Part shown: one piece after another, positions 1 to 7,054 of the stretch
Layout of the letters: the number at the start of each line of letters is the position of its first letter
How positions within the stretch are numbered: the stretch's first letter is position 1
Origin: JAEHCY01 sp964519095
Lineage (GTDB): Bacteria; Pseudomonadota; Gammaproteobacteria; Chromatiales; Chromatiaceae
DNA: 14,922 nucleotides
Direction of reading: 5' to 3'
Assembly: GCA_964519095.1 (NCBI GenBank)
Contig: CAZFHV010000075.1
Span: 1-14,922 of the forward strand
The notes under the pieces: generated by a model
The model's database searches: none
The model's input: only the letters and a program-made list of their open reading frames with translations
What the model was told of the DNA's origin: nothing
Program-made: the position numbers and the translations under genes

Positions 1-11
1 GACGGTATGCT

Positions 12-1392
12 ACATAAGCGCATCTATTAAAGAGCAAGATCATTCGGGAGCCCTGCCTGGGGAGTCGGGGAATCGGCTGGGAAATCGGTCATGGCGGATA
101 CTGATATGTTCTTGCCAAAGACCACATCGAGGACCCAGCGGAGCTGGTTCCCGATGCCCCCGGCGCGCGTGCCGCGTGGGCGCAATGCGATTAACTTAAA
201 CAACCCGCTTGTAACTGTGGTGGAACCCAGGTTTGAGGGGGCCGGGGTTTTCCCTGGGAAAAGAGCGGCCTGGACGCCACACATCGGGGCTGCTCGGGGG
301 AGGGTCACGAGTAGCCGTTGCCACAGCGCGCTGAGGGCTTGCTCTTCGTGCAGCAGAAGTCGCACCAGGATGTCGTTCATTGCGGACAGGCGTTGGTCCA
401 GGGTACTTGGGGGGGGTGTCGGGGGTGAGCGAGATGGCATCGGGCCACCCCATCGGCCACCAAGCGGACTCTGGCAGTGAGGTTGAAGGCAAGGATCTTC
501 GCGTGGAAGTCCTGGGAGATGCTCAGCGGCGAGCGGGAGGAGAAGGTCTTGATCCGGCCGAGGGCTCGTAGCGCTTGATGTTCCCCTCCACCGCCCAGCG
601 TTTTTGTGGTAGAGGGCGGTGAAGGCGCGGGCCGGCAGGCGCTCTTCGTCCAACACCGAGGTGGCGAGGACCCCGGTTTCGCCCCTGGCGAGGCGCACCC
701 GTGCCACACGCACCCGCAGCGGCTCGGCGCTGAGTTGCTGGTCGCGGCAGTGGCGGTGCTGCTCCCGGGGGGGTGCAGGGTGATCAGCGCGCTGGGCTAC
801 TCGGAGTGGCAGAACGATTCCGCGGCAGCGAAGCCTGAACGGCTCAGGCGCATGCAGAAGTCCACCTCCTTGGCGCGGTGCAGGGCCATCAGCGAGAAGG
901 CAGGATAGCTCCGGTCGTAGAGGATCAGATCCCCCGGGGCGGCATGGGCAAGGTGGTCGATGACCAAACCGCGTTCGCTCACGCGCAGGGCGGGCAGTTG
1001 GGCATCGACCACAGGAGCCTGGTCGATGTCGTAAGGCCCGCTCCAGCGCCTCACTCAGCGGCAGGGGGAGGGTTGCGCCATCGACCCCAAGCAGTTGAAC
1101 CCGTAGTGGAGGCAAGGGCGAAGGTTGGTGCGAAACGGCCCCACCACCGCTTGGTTGAGATCAACGAACACGCGGGGGTCGAGGTTCTGGTGGGCCTCCC
1201 ACCTCATCCTGGCGGGTTAAGAAGAAGTGCTCGAACTGCTGCTCGGCGCTGCCTTTACGCAGATTCAGCACCAAGGTGACCAGCAGCGCAAAGGGCAACT
1301 GGGGATGGCGGGTATAAGGACTCGGGACTGCGGCGGTGGCGTTGGAGGAAATCGCTACAGCACAAAGATCTCTTTATAGACGCATAAGCATT
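12..1392 (-). mobile_element. Degenerate IS4-family insertion sequence
   Basis: This is an insertion sequence remnant of about 1.38 kb. Its ends carry imperfect inverted repeats: GCGCATCTATTAAAGAG at 18-34 and, on the minus strand, GCGTCTATAAAGAG (1370-1383). They match except for two small gaps, and similarity weakens further out. Between them lies a minus-strand transposase broken by several frameshifts (see the pseudogene entry). No clean target-site duplication is visible, although only 11 bases of left flank are in the window. The right end abuts, and supplies the stop codon for, the damaged hepT reading frame. The family assignment rests on transposase motifs I recognise; the exact outer boundaries are approximate. 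Confidence 0.72.
196..1356 (-). pseudogene. IS4-family DDE transposase, multiply frameshifted
   Basis: Transposase fragments follow one another in the right order but in different minus-strand frames. From the N-terminus they are YTRHPQLPFALLVTLVLNLR (about 1310 down to 1250), NLDPRVFVDLNQAVVGPF, then LLGVDGATLPLP with the first catalytic Asp (codon near 1080), GDLILYDRSYPAF with the second Asp (codon 914-916), RVRLARGETGVLATSVLDEE, RWAVEG with the catalytic Glu (codon 586-588), and SRSPLSISQDFHAKILAFNL. The C-terminus appears to be the Arg-rich stretch ending SYKRVV with its stop at 196. An intact family member is about 430 residues. At least five frame changes are needed to join the pieces and no ATG is seen at the N-terminal end, so the gene cannot make an active enzyme. 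All three DDE residues are still encoded, which suggests fairly recent decay by small indels. Confidence 0.75.
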
Positions 1393-1772
1393 CTTAAACG
1401 ATTTCTAGTCTGCCCAGGTCGGCGAGGGACAGGGCGGCGATGGCGTGCCGTGGCTATCTCCATGGGACCCAACAGCAACTGCTTGAACAGACGGCATTGG
1501 TCGTCGATACCGAGGTAGCCATGAATGACGCGGTTGCAGGTGGCGATGATCATCCGCCAGGGGATTTCGGTACGGGCGGCGCGGACTTCGTCCGGGATAT
1601 GGGTGGCGGCTTCGCCGATCAGCTCCAGGTTGCGCAGGGAGGCGTCATAGGTCAGTCGGCTCGCCACAAAACCGGCCTGGTCGAGTCCGTCGGTGTAGGC
1701 CAGCACCTTCCCGGCGAAGTCGATCATGTCGTCGAGGTAGAAGCGCCATCCGCGCTGGCTGGGATCAGACAT
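1374..1772 (-). CDS. hepT: HepT-like HEPN toxin (DUF86), damaged C-terminus and active site
   Basis: This is the ribonuclease-type HEPN partner of an MNT/HEPN toxin-antitoxin module. Residues 1-91 look native: WRFYLDDMIDFAGKVLAYTDG, LRNLELIGEAATHIPDEVR, IPWRMIIAT and VIHGYLGIDD are hallmark DUF86 segments. Two things are wrong. The HEPN motif R-x4-6-H-x-Y reads C79-N-R-V-I-H84-G-Y86, so the catalytic Arg is Cys (codon TGC at 1536-1538, one transition from CGC). After GIDD (about position 1500) the expected TLW..IQ helix is missing. It is replaced by an Arg-rich tail of about 40 residues that runs to a stop inside the IS inverted repeat. The ATG overlaps the antitoxin stop by 8 bases (ATGTCTGA), so translation is coupled. 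I infer the toxin is inactive. The start is well placed, but the gene is better viewed as truncated or pseudogenised. Confidence 0.7.
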   Translation of the reverse strand: MSDPSQRGWRFYLDDMIDFAGKVLAYTDGLDQAGFVASRLTYDASLRNLELIGEAATHIPDEVRAARTEIPWRMIIATCNRVIHGYLGIDDQCRLFKQLLLGPMEIATARHRRPVPRRPGQTRNRLRMLMRL

Positions 1773-2094
1773 TGACCCGCTCCCGCTCAATGTAGGGGCG
1801 CAGCTCCGGCCGCAGGGCCTTTTCGGTGACCAGATCGACCGGACAGCCGAGCAGGTCCTCCAGGTAGAACTGCACGCCAAAGTAGCGCTTGGAGGTGGCC
1901 GGCCCATCGAAGGCCACCAGCAGGTCCACATCGCTGTCTCCGGTCGCTGTATCCCGGGCGGTGGAGCCGAACAGCGCCAAGTGGGTGACGCCGAAACGGG
2001 CCTGCAGTTCGGGCTTGCTCCGGCTCAGCAGCTCAAGGGCGCGCTGTCGGTTCATTGTCAAAGCTTCGAGGGTCGCAGGAGTCTTCAAGACCAT
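1765..2094 (-). CDS. mntA: MntA-like minimal nucleotidyltransferase antitoxin
   Basis: A 109-residue MNT-fold protein. In MntA/HepT pairs this partner neutralises HepT, in characterised cases by adenylylating a tyrosine near the HEPN motif. The nucleotidyltransferase signature GS-x10-D-x-D is intact as G43-S44 to D55-V-D57, preceded by the usual strand FGVTHLALFG. The C-terminal part (YFGVQFYLEDLLGCPVDLVT, then the ELRPYIERE segment) matches the family. The start at 2094 is chosen because CGGGAG lies 5 bases upstream. An ATG at 2112 has no ribosome site, and one at 2055 would shorten the N-terminal helix. It overlaps hepT by 8 bases, antitoxin first. The antitoxin looks intact while its toxin looks broken. 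Confidence 0.78.
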   Translation of the reverse strand: MVLKTPATLEALTMNRQRALELLSRSKPELQARFGVTHLALFGSTARDTATGDSDVDLLVAFDGPATSKRYFGVQFYLEDLLGCPVDLVTEKALRPELRPYIERERVNV

Positions 2095-2129
2095 GAGTAC
2101 TCCCGAAAGCATCGGAGGTATCAGGGTCG

Positions 2130-2175
2130 TTCAACAAGGGCCGAGAATATAGTACCTGCTATCTGATGTGGAGAA
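2130..2175 (-). promoter_or_regulatory. Possible promoter/operator of the mntA-hepT pair
   Basis: This is the only AT-rich patch upstream of mntA in a GC-rich stretch. On the minus strand it contains TATATT (2146-2151) as a possible -10 and, just beyond it, the short inverted sequence TAGCAGGTACTA, which could be an operator because such modules are commonly autoregulated. No good -35 hexamer is visible. It is offered as a candidate only. Confidence 0.25.
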
Positions 2176-2690
2176 TCCGCAACCCGAAGATCGAACCGAT
2201 TCCGAGCAGGGGACTCTGAGGCCGCAGGTTCGGCGTCAGGGTGGGCGGGGCTCCGGTGGCGTTTGCCGAGGGAGGCGCTGGGGTGGTGTCGGCGAGGTTG
2301 CTCGTGGAGTTGAACGGAGCACAGGAGCGGCGGTACGAGGCGCCCGCCAACAGGCCGCGCTCGCAAGGATGCGCTCGCCCTGGGAGCGCTGAACATTGGG
2401 GAGGGGCCCGAGGTGCGTCGCAAACCGGGCAGGCAACCCGGCGCCCCTGCTGCGGGACAGGCGCAGCGGCTGGCGGCGTTTGCCATTGCGGGTATCGCCG
2501 GGTGGTCGGGCGCTCGCGCTCGCACGCGATCTTGCGACCCAGCCGACAGTCCCGGGCGCCTGGGGCGGAAAAAGGTACACGGGGGGCGGCCAATCCGATA
2601 TCTTTCGCGCCTTGCGTCCAAGCTCAGGGCACCGCGTCGGATCCGTCGGGGTCCTGGAAGTGCATCGGAGGGCGCGCATCCCAAGCCAGC
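2176..2690. other. Gene-free GC-rich interval of about 500 bp
   Basis: I see no recognisable gene, RNA or complete repeat here. Several frames stay open on both strands, but their translations are low-complexity Arg/Pro/Gly/Ala/Ser strings with no domain resemblance, as expected of random GC-rich DNA. The CHAD frame is open upstream to 2413, but there is no ribosome site supporting that start and the residues do not resemble the CHAD family. Its position between a toxin-antitoxin/IS block and a conserved operon suggests old accessory DNA or a long leader, but nothing in the sequence proves that. Confidence 0.5.
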
Positions 2691-2703
2691 TACTAGGACA
2701 CCC

Positions 2704-3669
2704 ATGACGAACAAACCCTCCAAGCGGGTCAGCCTGCACTCCCGACACACGGTGAGCGAGGCGATCCAGAATCTCTTTCGCCACGACCTCAACTACCTGG
2801 TCTTCTGGGAGCCCCAGGCACGCTGCTGGGAGGACATCGAGGGCGTGCACCAGATGCGCGTCACCCTGCGGCGCATGCGCTCCGCCCTCAACACCTTCCG
2901 CCGCGCCATCCCCCGCAGCGTCTCGGCCTATTGGTCGGACGAGATGAGCGAACTGGCGGGGCAGCTCGGCCGGGCACGGGACCTGGACGTCTTCATCGCG
3001 GAAACCCTGGGGATGGTGGAAGGCAAGATGCCGATCCCGGGTGGGGATCGGCTCCGGGTGCTGGCCGAGACGGACCGGGCGCTGGCCTATGACGAGGTCT
3101 GTTCCATGCTGGATGGCAGCCGCTACCAGCGCTTCAAGGAGGGCTTCGCTCACTGGGTGGAGACCCGCGGCTGGGAAAAGGCGGAGCTCGGGTCCAAGGA
3201 GCGCCTGGTGCTACAAGGGGACCTGGTGGCCTTCGCCCGCGGGGTGCTGGACCGGCAGGAGCGGCGGGTGCTGGAGGTGGGCAACCACGTCAACAAGCAG
3301 TCGGCGGAGGAGATGCACCGGCTGCGCATCGAGTTCAAGAAGCTGCGCTACGCCGCGGAGTTCTTCTCAGGTGTCTTCATGGGCATGGAAGAGTTCATCG
3401 CCCATACCAAAGGGGTGCAGGACCTGTTGGGGATGATGAACGACGTGGCGGTGATGAGTCACCTGCTGCAGGACCTGCTCAAGGCAGAGGGCAGCTCGGA
3501 GGTCCTGGAATACGCCGGCGGGGTGGTGGGCTGGCGGACTTGCCACTACTACCACCTCCTGGAGGATTTCGAGACCCTGTGGGAGGAGTTCACCGAGGCC
3601 AAGCATCCCTGGTGGAAGAAGTCCGCGGTGATCCACGGCGACGGCACCCCCACGGTGGCCGCGAGCTGA
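2704..3669 (+). CDS. CHAD domain protein
   Basis: A 321-residue, probably cytoplasmic, helical protein. CHAD domains bind inorganic polyphosphate and several have been found on polyphosphate granules. The two conserved basic/histidine helices are clear: VHQMRVTLRRMRSALNTFRR in the N-terminal half and HRLRIEFKKLRYAAEFF in the C-terminal half. A third family segment, GQLGRARDLDVFI, follows the first. There is no CYTH (triphosphate tunnel) domain, so this is a stand-alone CHAD protein. AGGA at 2695-2698 sits 5 bases before the ATG and supports this start over the upstream in-frame one at 2413. It ends 4 bases before the FKBP gene and heads a tight plus-strand run (CHAD, FKBP, dacB, DUF2269). Nothing nearby encodes a polyphosphate kinase. 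The binding role is family knowledge; its exact job here is unknown. Confidence 0.85.
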   Translation: MTNKPSKRVSLHSRHTVSEAIQNLFRHDLNYLVFWEPQARCWEDIEGVHQMRVTLRRMRSALNTFRRAIPRSVSAYWSDEMSELAGQLGRARDLDVFIAETLGMVEGKMPIPGGDRLRVLAETDRALAYDEVCSMLDGSRYQRFKEGFAHWVETRGWEKAELGSKERLVLQGDLVAFARGVLDRQERRVLEVGNHVNKQSAEEMHRLRIEFKKLRYAAEFFSGVFMGMEEFIAHTKGVQDLLGMMNDVAVMSHLLQDLLKAEGSSEVLEYAGGVVGWRTCHYYHLLEDFETLWEEFTEAKHPWWKKSAVIHGDGTPTVAAS

Positions 3670-3673
3670 GGCC

Positions 3674-4135
3674 ATGGTGCCGTTCTTCAAGAAGCTGGTG
3701 ACCATCGGGCGCAACCTGGTGCTGGGGCGCCGGGCCGCCCAATACAACCAGCGGGTGGGGGATCGCTACCGCGCGGAGAACGGGGCCCGTCCCGAGGTCA
3801 GGACGACCACGAGTGGCCTGCAATACGAGGTGCTGCGGGAGGGCGAGGGTCCGCACCCCAAGTTCTCCAGCCAGGTGCTGGTTCATTACCGTGGCACCCT
3901 GGTGGATGGCACCCCTTTCGACAGCTCCTACCGCCGCGGCAGGCCCCTGAGCATCGGGCTACTCGAGGTCATCTCCGGCTGGCGGGAGGGGATGCGCCTG
4001 ATGAGCGTGGGGAGCCACTACCGTTTCGTGATCCCGCCGGACCTGGCCTACTACGACCGGCGGCCAAGCTGGCTCATCGGGCCGGCCTCCACCCTCGTCT
4101 TCGAGGTGGAGCTGTTGGCCATTGAGAAGCCATGA
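3674..4135 (+). CDS. FKBP-type peptidyl-prolyl cis-trans isomerase
   Basis: A 153-residue protein with one FKBP domain over residues 45-151, which catalyses cis-trans isomerisation of X-Pro bonds. Family segments are TSGLQYEVLREGEG, VLVHYRGTLVDGTPFDSSY, VISGWREGMRLMSVG, YRFVIPPDLAYY and STLVFEVELL. The usual Gly after the AY pair is replaced and the 80s loop reads DRRPSWLIGP, a variant of the more common G...IPPNA. The first 40 residues (FFKKLVTIGRNLVLGRRAAQ and a polar linker) form a basic amphipathic stretch. They are neither a clear signal peptide nor a lipobox, so a cytoplasmic or membrane-associated location is more likely than periplasmic. It starts 4 bases after the CHAD stop, and its TGA overlaps an ATG (4132) in the dacB frame, so co-transcription is very likely. 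Confidence 0.88.
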   Translation: MVPFFKKLVTIGRNLVLGRRAAQYNQRVGDRYRAENGARPEVRTTTSGLQYEVLREGEGPHPKFSSQVLVHYRGTLVDGTPFDSSYRRGRPLSIGLLEVISGWREGMRLMSVGSHYRFVIPPDLAYYDRRPSWLIGPASTLVFEVELLAIEKP

Positions 4136-4164
4136 ACGGCCGCACCGCGGCGGAGCAGGGGGCC

Positions 4165-5406
4165 ATGCTAAAGCACTGGTGGATCGGCTGGGTCGGGTTC
4201 TGCGCGGCCCTGGTCTGTGCCGGCGCCTGGGCGGCCGCCAGCGGACCCTTGGGCCGGGTGTTGGCGCTGCCCTCCGCCAGCCTGTTGATGGAGGCAGAAG
4301 GCAGGGTGCTGATCGCCCGGCAGCCCGACCGCCCCATGATCCCCGCCTCCACCCTCAAGGTCCTCACGGCGCTCGCGGCCATCCAGCGCTGGGGGCTCGA
4401 GCGGCGATTCCACACGGATTTCTACCAGGGCAAGGACGGCTGGCTCTGGGTGAAGGGCTACGGCGACCCCTTCCTGGTGTCCGAGGAGCTGGATCGCGTC
4501 GTCGCCGCCCTCAAGGCCCAGGGCCTTGGCAAGGTGGCCGGCATCGGCACCGACGACAGCTACTTTGCCCCCGACGTAGAGGTGGCCGGGCGCGCGGGCA
4601 GCGACAACCCCTACGATGCGCCGGTGTCGGCCCTGGCGGCCAACTTCAACACCATCAACCTGGTGGTGACCGGACGGGGGGTGGTGACCGGACGGGGGGT
4701 GGAGAGCGGCGAGGCCCAGACCCCCCTCACACCCCTGGCCCGTTCCCTCGCCCAGGGTCTGGCCCCCGGCAAACAGCGGATCAACTTGGGGGACCGGGGG
4801 CACGCGGTGCGCTACTTCGCCGAGCTGCTGGCGGCCAAGCTGCGGGACGGGGGTGTGGAGGTGGCCACCGGCTGGCGCGACGAGCGGGTTCCCGCCGGGC
4901 TCAAGCGGATCTACCGCCATGAGAACAGCCACGACCTGCGCCGGGTGCTGGCCTCTATGCTGGAGTTCTCCAGCAACTTCACCGCGAATCAGGTGTTCCT
5001 GCTCCTGGGCGAGCAGGGCGGGGAGCAGACGCCGCTCACCATGGAGGCGGCGCGCCGGGCCTTGACCACCTGGATCGACCGGACCTTTCGCTGGCAGGAC
5101 TACCACATCGAGGAGGGCTCCGGCCTCTCCCGCGCCAACCGCCTGAGCGCCCGTCAGCTCCTGGATGCCCTGCGGGCCTTCGCCCCCTACCGGGAGCTCC
5201 TGCCCAGCAAGTCCCCCGGGGTCGTTGCCAAGACCGGTACCCTCACCGGCGTGAGCAGCCTGGCAGGCTACGTGGAGCGCGGCGGGGGTTGGGTGCCCTT
5301 CACCCTGCTGATCAACCAGCCCGTCGCCGCCGGGTTCCGGGAGGAGGTGGCCCGAGCCCTGCGCGACGAGGACCTCTCCCCCTATTGCCGTGCCGGGGCC
5401 TGCTGA
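4165..5406 (+). CDS. dacB: D-alanyl-D-alanine carboxypeptidase/endopeptidase, PBP4 type (peptidase S13)
   Basis: A periplasmic penicillin-binding protein that removes the terminal D-Ala of peptidoglycan stem peptides and can cut cross-links. All three serine-penicillin-recognition motifs are present: S62-T-L-K65, S269-S-N271 and K356-T-G358. At 413 residues it is shorter than E. coli DacB (477), as in many gammaproteobacterial homologues. The N-terminus (MLKHWWIGWVGFCAALVCAG, then AWAAA) is a Sec signal peptide. The start at 4165 is preferred because GGAG and AGGGGG precede it. An in-frame ATG at 4132 overlaps the FKBP stop as ATGA and would add 11 polar residues, so it remains possible. An exact 18-bp tandem duplication at 4663-4698 adds a second VVTGRG. 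An FKBP isomerase encoded just upstream may or may not assist an exported product; that link is speculative. Confidence 0.88.
   Translation: MLKHWWIGWVGFCAALVCAGAWAAASGPLGRVLALPSASLLMEAEGRVLIARQPDRPMIPASTLKVLTALAAIQRWGLERRFHTDFYQGKDGWLWVKGYGDPFLVSEELDRVVAALKAQGLGKVAGIGTDDSYFAPDVEVAGRAGSDNPYDAPVSALAANFNTINLVVTGRGVVTGRGVESGEAQTPLTPLARSLAQGLAPGKQRINLGDRGHAVRYFAELLAAKLRDGGVEVATGWRDERVPAGLKRIYRHENSHDLRRVLASMLEFSSNFTANQVFLLLGEQGGEQTPLTMEAARRALTTWIDRTFRWQDYHIEEGSGLSRANRLSARQLLDALRAFAPYRELLPSKSPGVVAKTGTLTGVSSLAGYVERGGGWVPFTLLINQPVAAGFREEVARALRDEDLSPYCRAGAC
4663..4698 (+). repeat. Exact 18-bp tandem duplication within dacB
   Basis: The unit GTGGTGACCGGACGGGGG occurs twice back to back (4663-4680 and 4681-4698) without mismatch. 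It is in frame and encodes VVTGRG twice, followed by a third GV. The identity of the copies points to a recent slippage event that lengthens a surface loop by six residues without breaking the gene. Confidence 0.9.
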
Positions 5407-5417
5407 CAAGGGAAGCC

Positions 5418-6005
5418 TTGAGCTACTCGCTGCTCAGGTTTGCCCACATCCTGGGTGCCGTACTCATCGGCGGGGGATTGATCAGCGTTTGGCTCTCGGA
5501 CTTGCGCTCCCGTCAACTGCGCGAGCTTGCGCAGTTCTCAGAAGCGGTGAGAAACATAGCGGTGTTCTACGACGGTGTGGTGGTCCCTGGGGCGTTGCTG
5601 CTCCTCGTCTCGGGTAGCTGGATGATCAGTGAATACTACGGCGGCTGGGACTTCATCCATACGCCCTGGCTTGCCGGGATGGTGCTGCTGTTCACCTTTG
5701 AGTTCGTCGAGGGCAATACCGTCACCAGGATCTACTTCATGCGGCTCCCCCGCCTGACCCGAGAGGCCTTGAAGCAGGGTGGGTTCACCGCTGAGCTCGA
5801 GCGGGCGCGCGCCGAGGCGGTGCCTACCTTTACGCACTTTCTCGATCTGCCCCTGCTGTTCGTGATCATCGCCCTCGGTGCGCTGCGACCCGATACCTGG
5901 ACGCTGTTCGGTGCGGGCACGCTGATTGCCCTGCTGACCGCAACTGGGCTAAGCCTTACCATTCCCCGGCTGTATCCTTGGGGAATACCGACCCCGCACG
6001 GTTGA
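5418..6005 (+). CDS. Multi-pass membrane protein, DUF2269-like
   Basis: A 195-residue integral membrane protein of unknown function. It has about five hydrophobic segments: LLRFAHILGAVLIGGGLISV, GVVVPGALLLLVSGSWMI, PWLAGMVLLFTFEFVEG, LPLLFVIIALGAL and LFGAGTLIALLTATGL. A histidine in the first segment (RFAHILGA) and the Gly-rich turn after it recall the DUF2269/CopD-like superfamily. The cytoplasmic loop RIYFMRLPRLTREALKQGG is basic. The start is taken as TTG at 5418 because AAGGGA sits 4 bases upstream and the first hydrophobic segment begins 4 residues later. The open frame extends upstream to 5289, but only as an overlap with dacB in another frame with Arg/Pro-rich content. The gap to dacB is 11 bases, so it probably closes the operon. 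The family call is from memory and moderate. Confidence 0.7.
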   Translation: MSYSLLRFAHILGAVLIGGGLISVWLSDLRSRQLRELAQFSEAVRNIAVFYDGVVVPGALLLLVSGSWMISEYYGGWDFIHTPWLAGMVLLFTFEFVEGNTVTRIYFMRLPRLTREALKQGGFTAELERARAEAVPTFTHFLDLPLLFVIIALGALRPDTWTLFGAGTLIALLTATGLSLTIPRLYPWGIPTPHG

Positions 6006-6164
6006 CGAAGGGGTGTCAGTGCACTCAAGCAACCCTGACCGTTATCCAGCGCACCGAGGCCCTTTTACGGGTGACGGAGCTCCCGCCGGTGCCGCGCCGC
6101 CCAGATCCCCGAGCGACGTTACTCGGGTGCGCCGGACCCTAAGCAGACCCCATCTTCTTGGCCC

Positions 6165-7019
6165 ATGAGCTACCTCGACCGCATCCGCGCCTGTAACCAG
6201 TGGAGCCCGGCGGATTTCATCCCCTTCCTCGTCGACGGCGAGCGGGTGGGCAGGGTGCGGCCCGGCTTCGCGGAGCACCTGCGGCAGTGGCCGGAGGTGT
6301 TCGAGCTCAGGGCGGATCACCTGGCCATCAGTGGACACCTGCAGGGCTTCGAGCGGCGCAGCGCGGCGGTGGGGGAGGTCTTGGCCCGTTTGGTGGAGCA
6401 GAGGGTGGTGAGCTACCTGCACGGGGAGCGCTTCCCGGTGACCGCTTCCGGCAGGGACCAGGCCAAGTTCCTGCTGGACCGGGCCTCGGCGGCCCATTTC
6501 GGCATCCGCGCCTTCGGCCAGCACCTCAACGGGGTGGTGCGCCGCGGCGGGGACTGGTTCATGTGGATCGGGCGACGCTCGGCCACGCGGCGTGTCTTTC
6601 CCTCCCATCTCGACCACCTCGTGGCGGGCGGGCTGCCCTGGGGCATCGGCCTGGCGGAGAACCTGGAGAAGGAGTGCCACGAGGAGGCCTCGATCCCCCC
6701 CGAGCTGGCGCGAACCGCCGTCCCGGTGGGGGTGGTCACCTACTGCATCGACTCCATCCGGGGCCTCAAGCCCGACGTCCTCTACTGCTACGACCTGGAG
6801 CTCCCGGAGGATTTCGAGCCCCTCTGCCACGATGGGGAGGTGGAGTCCTTCTCCCTGTGGCCCCTGGAGGAGGTGATGGCGCGGGTGCGGGAGACCGAGG
6901 ACTTCAAGCCCAACTGCAGCCTGGTGATCGTCGATTTCCTGATGCGTCGCGGCTTCATCGATCCCGAGTCGCCGGACTACCTGGAGATCGCCACCTCCTT
7001 GCACCCCCCGCTGCCCTGA
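6165..7019 (+). CDS. DUF4743 / Nudix hydrolase family protein
   Basis: A 284-residue two-domain protein. The N-terminal part (about 1-125: FIPFLVDGERVGRVRPGF, LARLVEQRVVSYLHGE, then HFGIRAFGQHLNGVVR) matches the DUF4743 module. The rest is a Nudix fold that hydrolyses nucleoside diphosphates linked to other groups. Yeast relatives (Tnr3 C-terminal region, YJR142W) act on damaged thiamine diphosphates, so a thiamine-diphosphate clean-up role is plausible but unproved. The Nudix box lies at residues 155-177, GGLPWG then ENLEKECHEEASI. Compared with G-x5-E-x7-R-E-U-x-E-E-x-G-U, the key E170, E173 and E174 are present, the Arg is Lys169, the Gly is Ser176 and the first Glu position is Ile161. No ribosome-binding site is evident at this ATG, but it gives the usual family N-terminus. 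The ispG start follows 35 bases after the stop. Confidence 0.83.
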   Translation: MSYLDRIRACNQWSPADFIPFLVDGERVGRVRPGFAEHLRQWPEVFELRADHLAISGHLQGFERRSAAVGEVLARLVEQRVVSYLHGERFPVTASGRDQAKFLLDRASAAHFGIRAFGQHLNGVVRRGGDWFMWIGRRSATRRVFPSHLDHLVAGGLPWGIGLAENLEKECHEEASIPPELARTAVPVGVVTYCIDSIRGLKPDVLYCYDLELPEDFEPLCHDGEVESFSLWPLEEVMARVRETEDFKPNCSLVIVDFLMRRGFIDPESPDYLEIATSLHPPLP

Positions 7020-7054
7020 GGCCCCAGGGGCGTCCCTCCCTCTCGACCAGCAGC

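Noticed and set aside
2413..2703. N-terminal extension of the CHAD protein
   Set aside because: The frame is open, but residues are Arg/Ala/Gly-rich and unlike the family, while the ATG at 2704 has AGGA at good spacing.
4168..5409. Long minus-strand open frame opposite dacB
   Set aside because: It is the antisense shadow of a gene with three intact penicillin-binding motifs; its translation is His/Gly/Gln-rich without motifs.
6108..6127. Hairpin CCCGAG-8 bases-CTCGGG between the DUF2269-like and Nudix genes
   Set aside because: The stem is only 6 bp with a loose loop and no pyrimidine run; common by chance in GC-rich DNA. The rest of the 160-base gap shows nothing definite.
6200..7054. Long open frame running through the Nudix gene in another frame and continuing into ispG
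   Set aside because: The upstream part translates to Gly/Arg/Pro-rich sequence with no family resemblance and overlaps a clear Nudix protein; real IspG begins at 7055.
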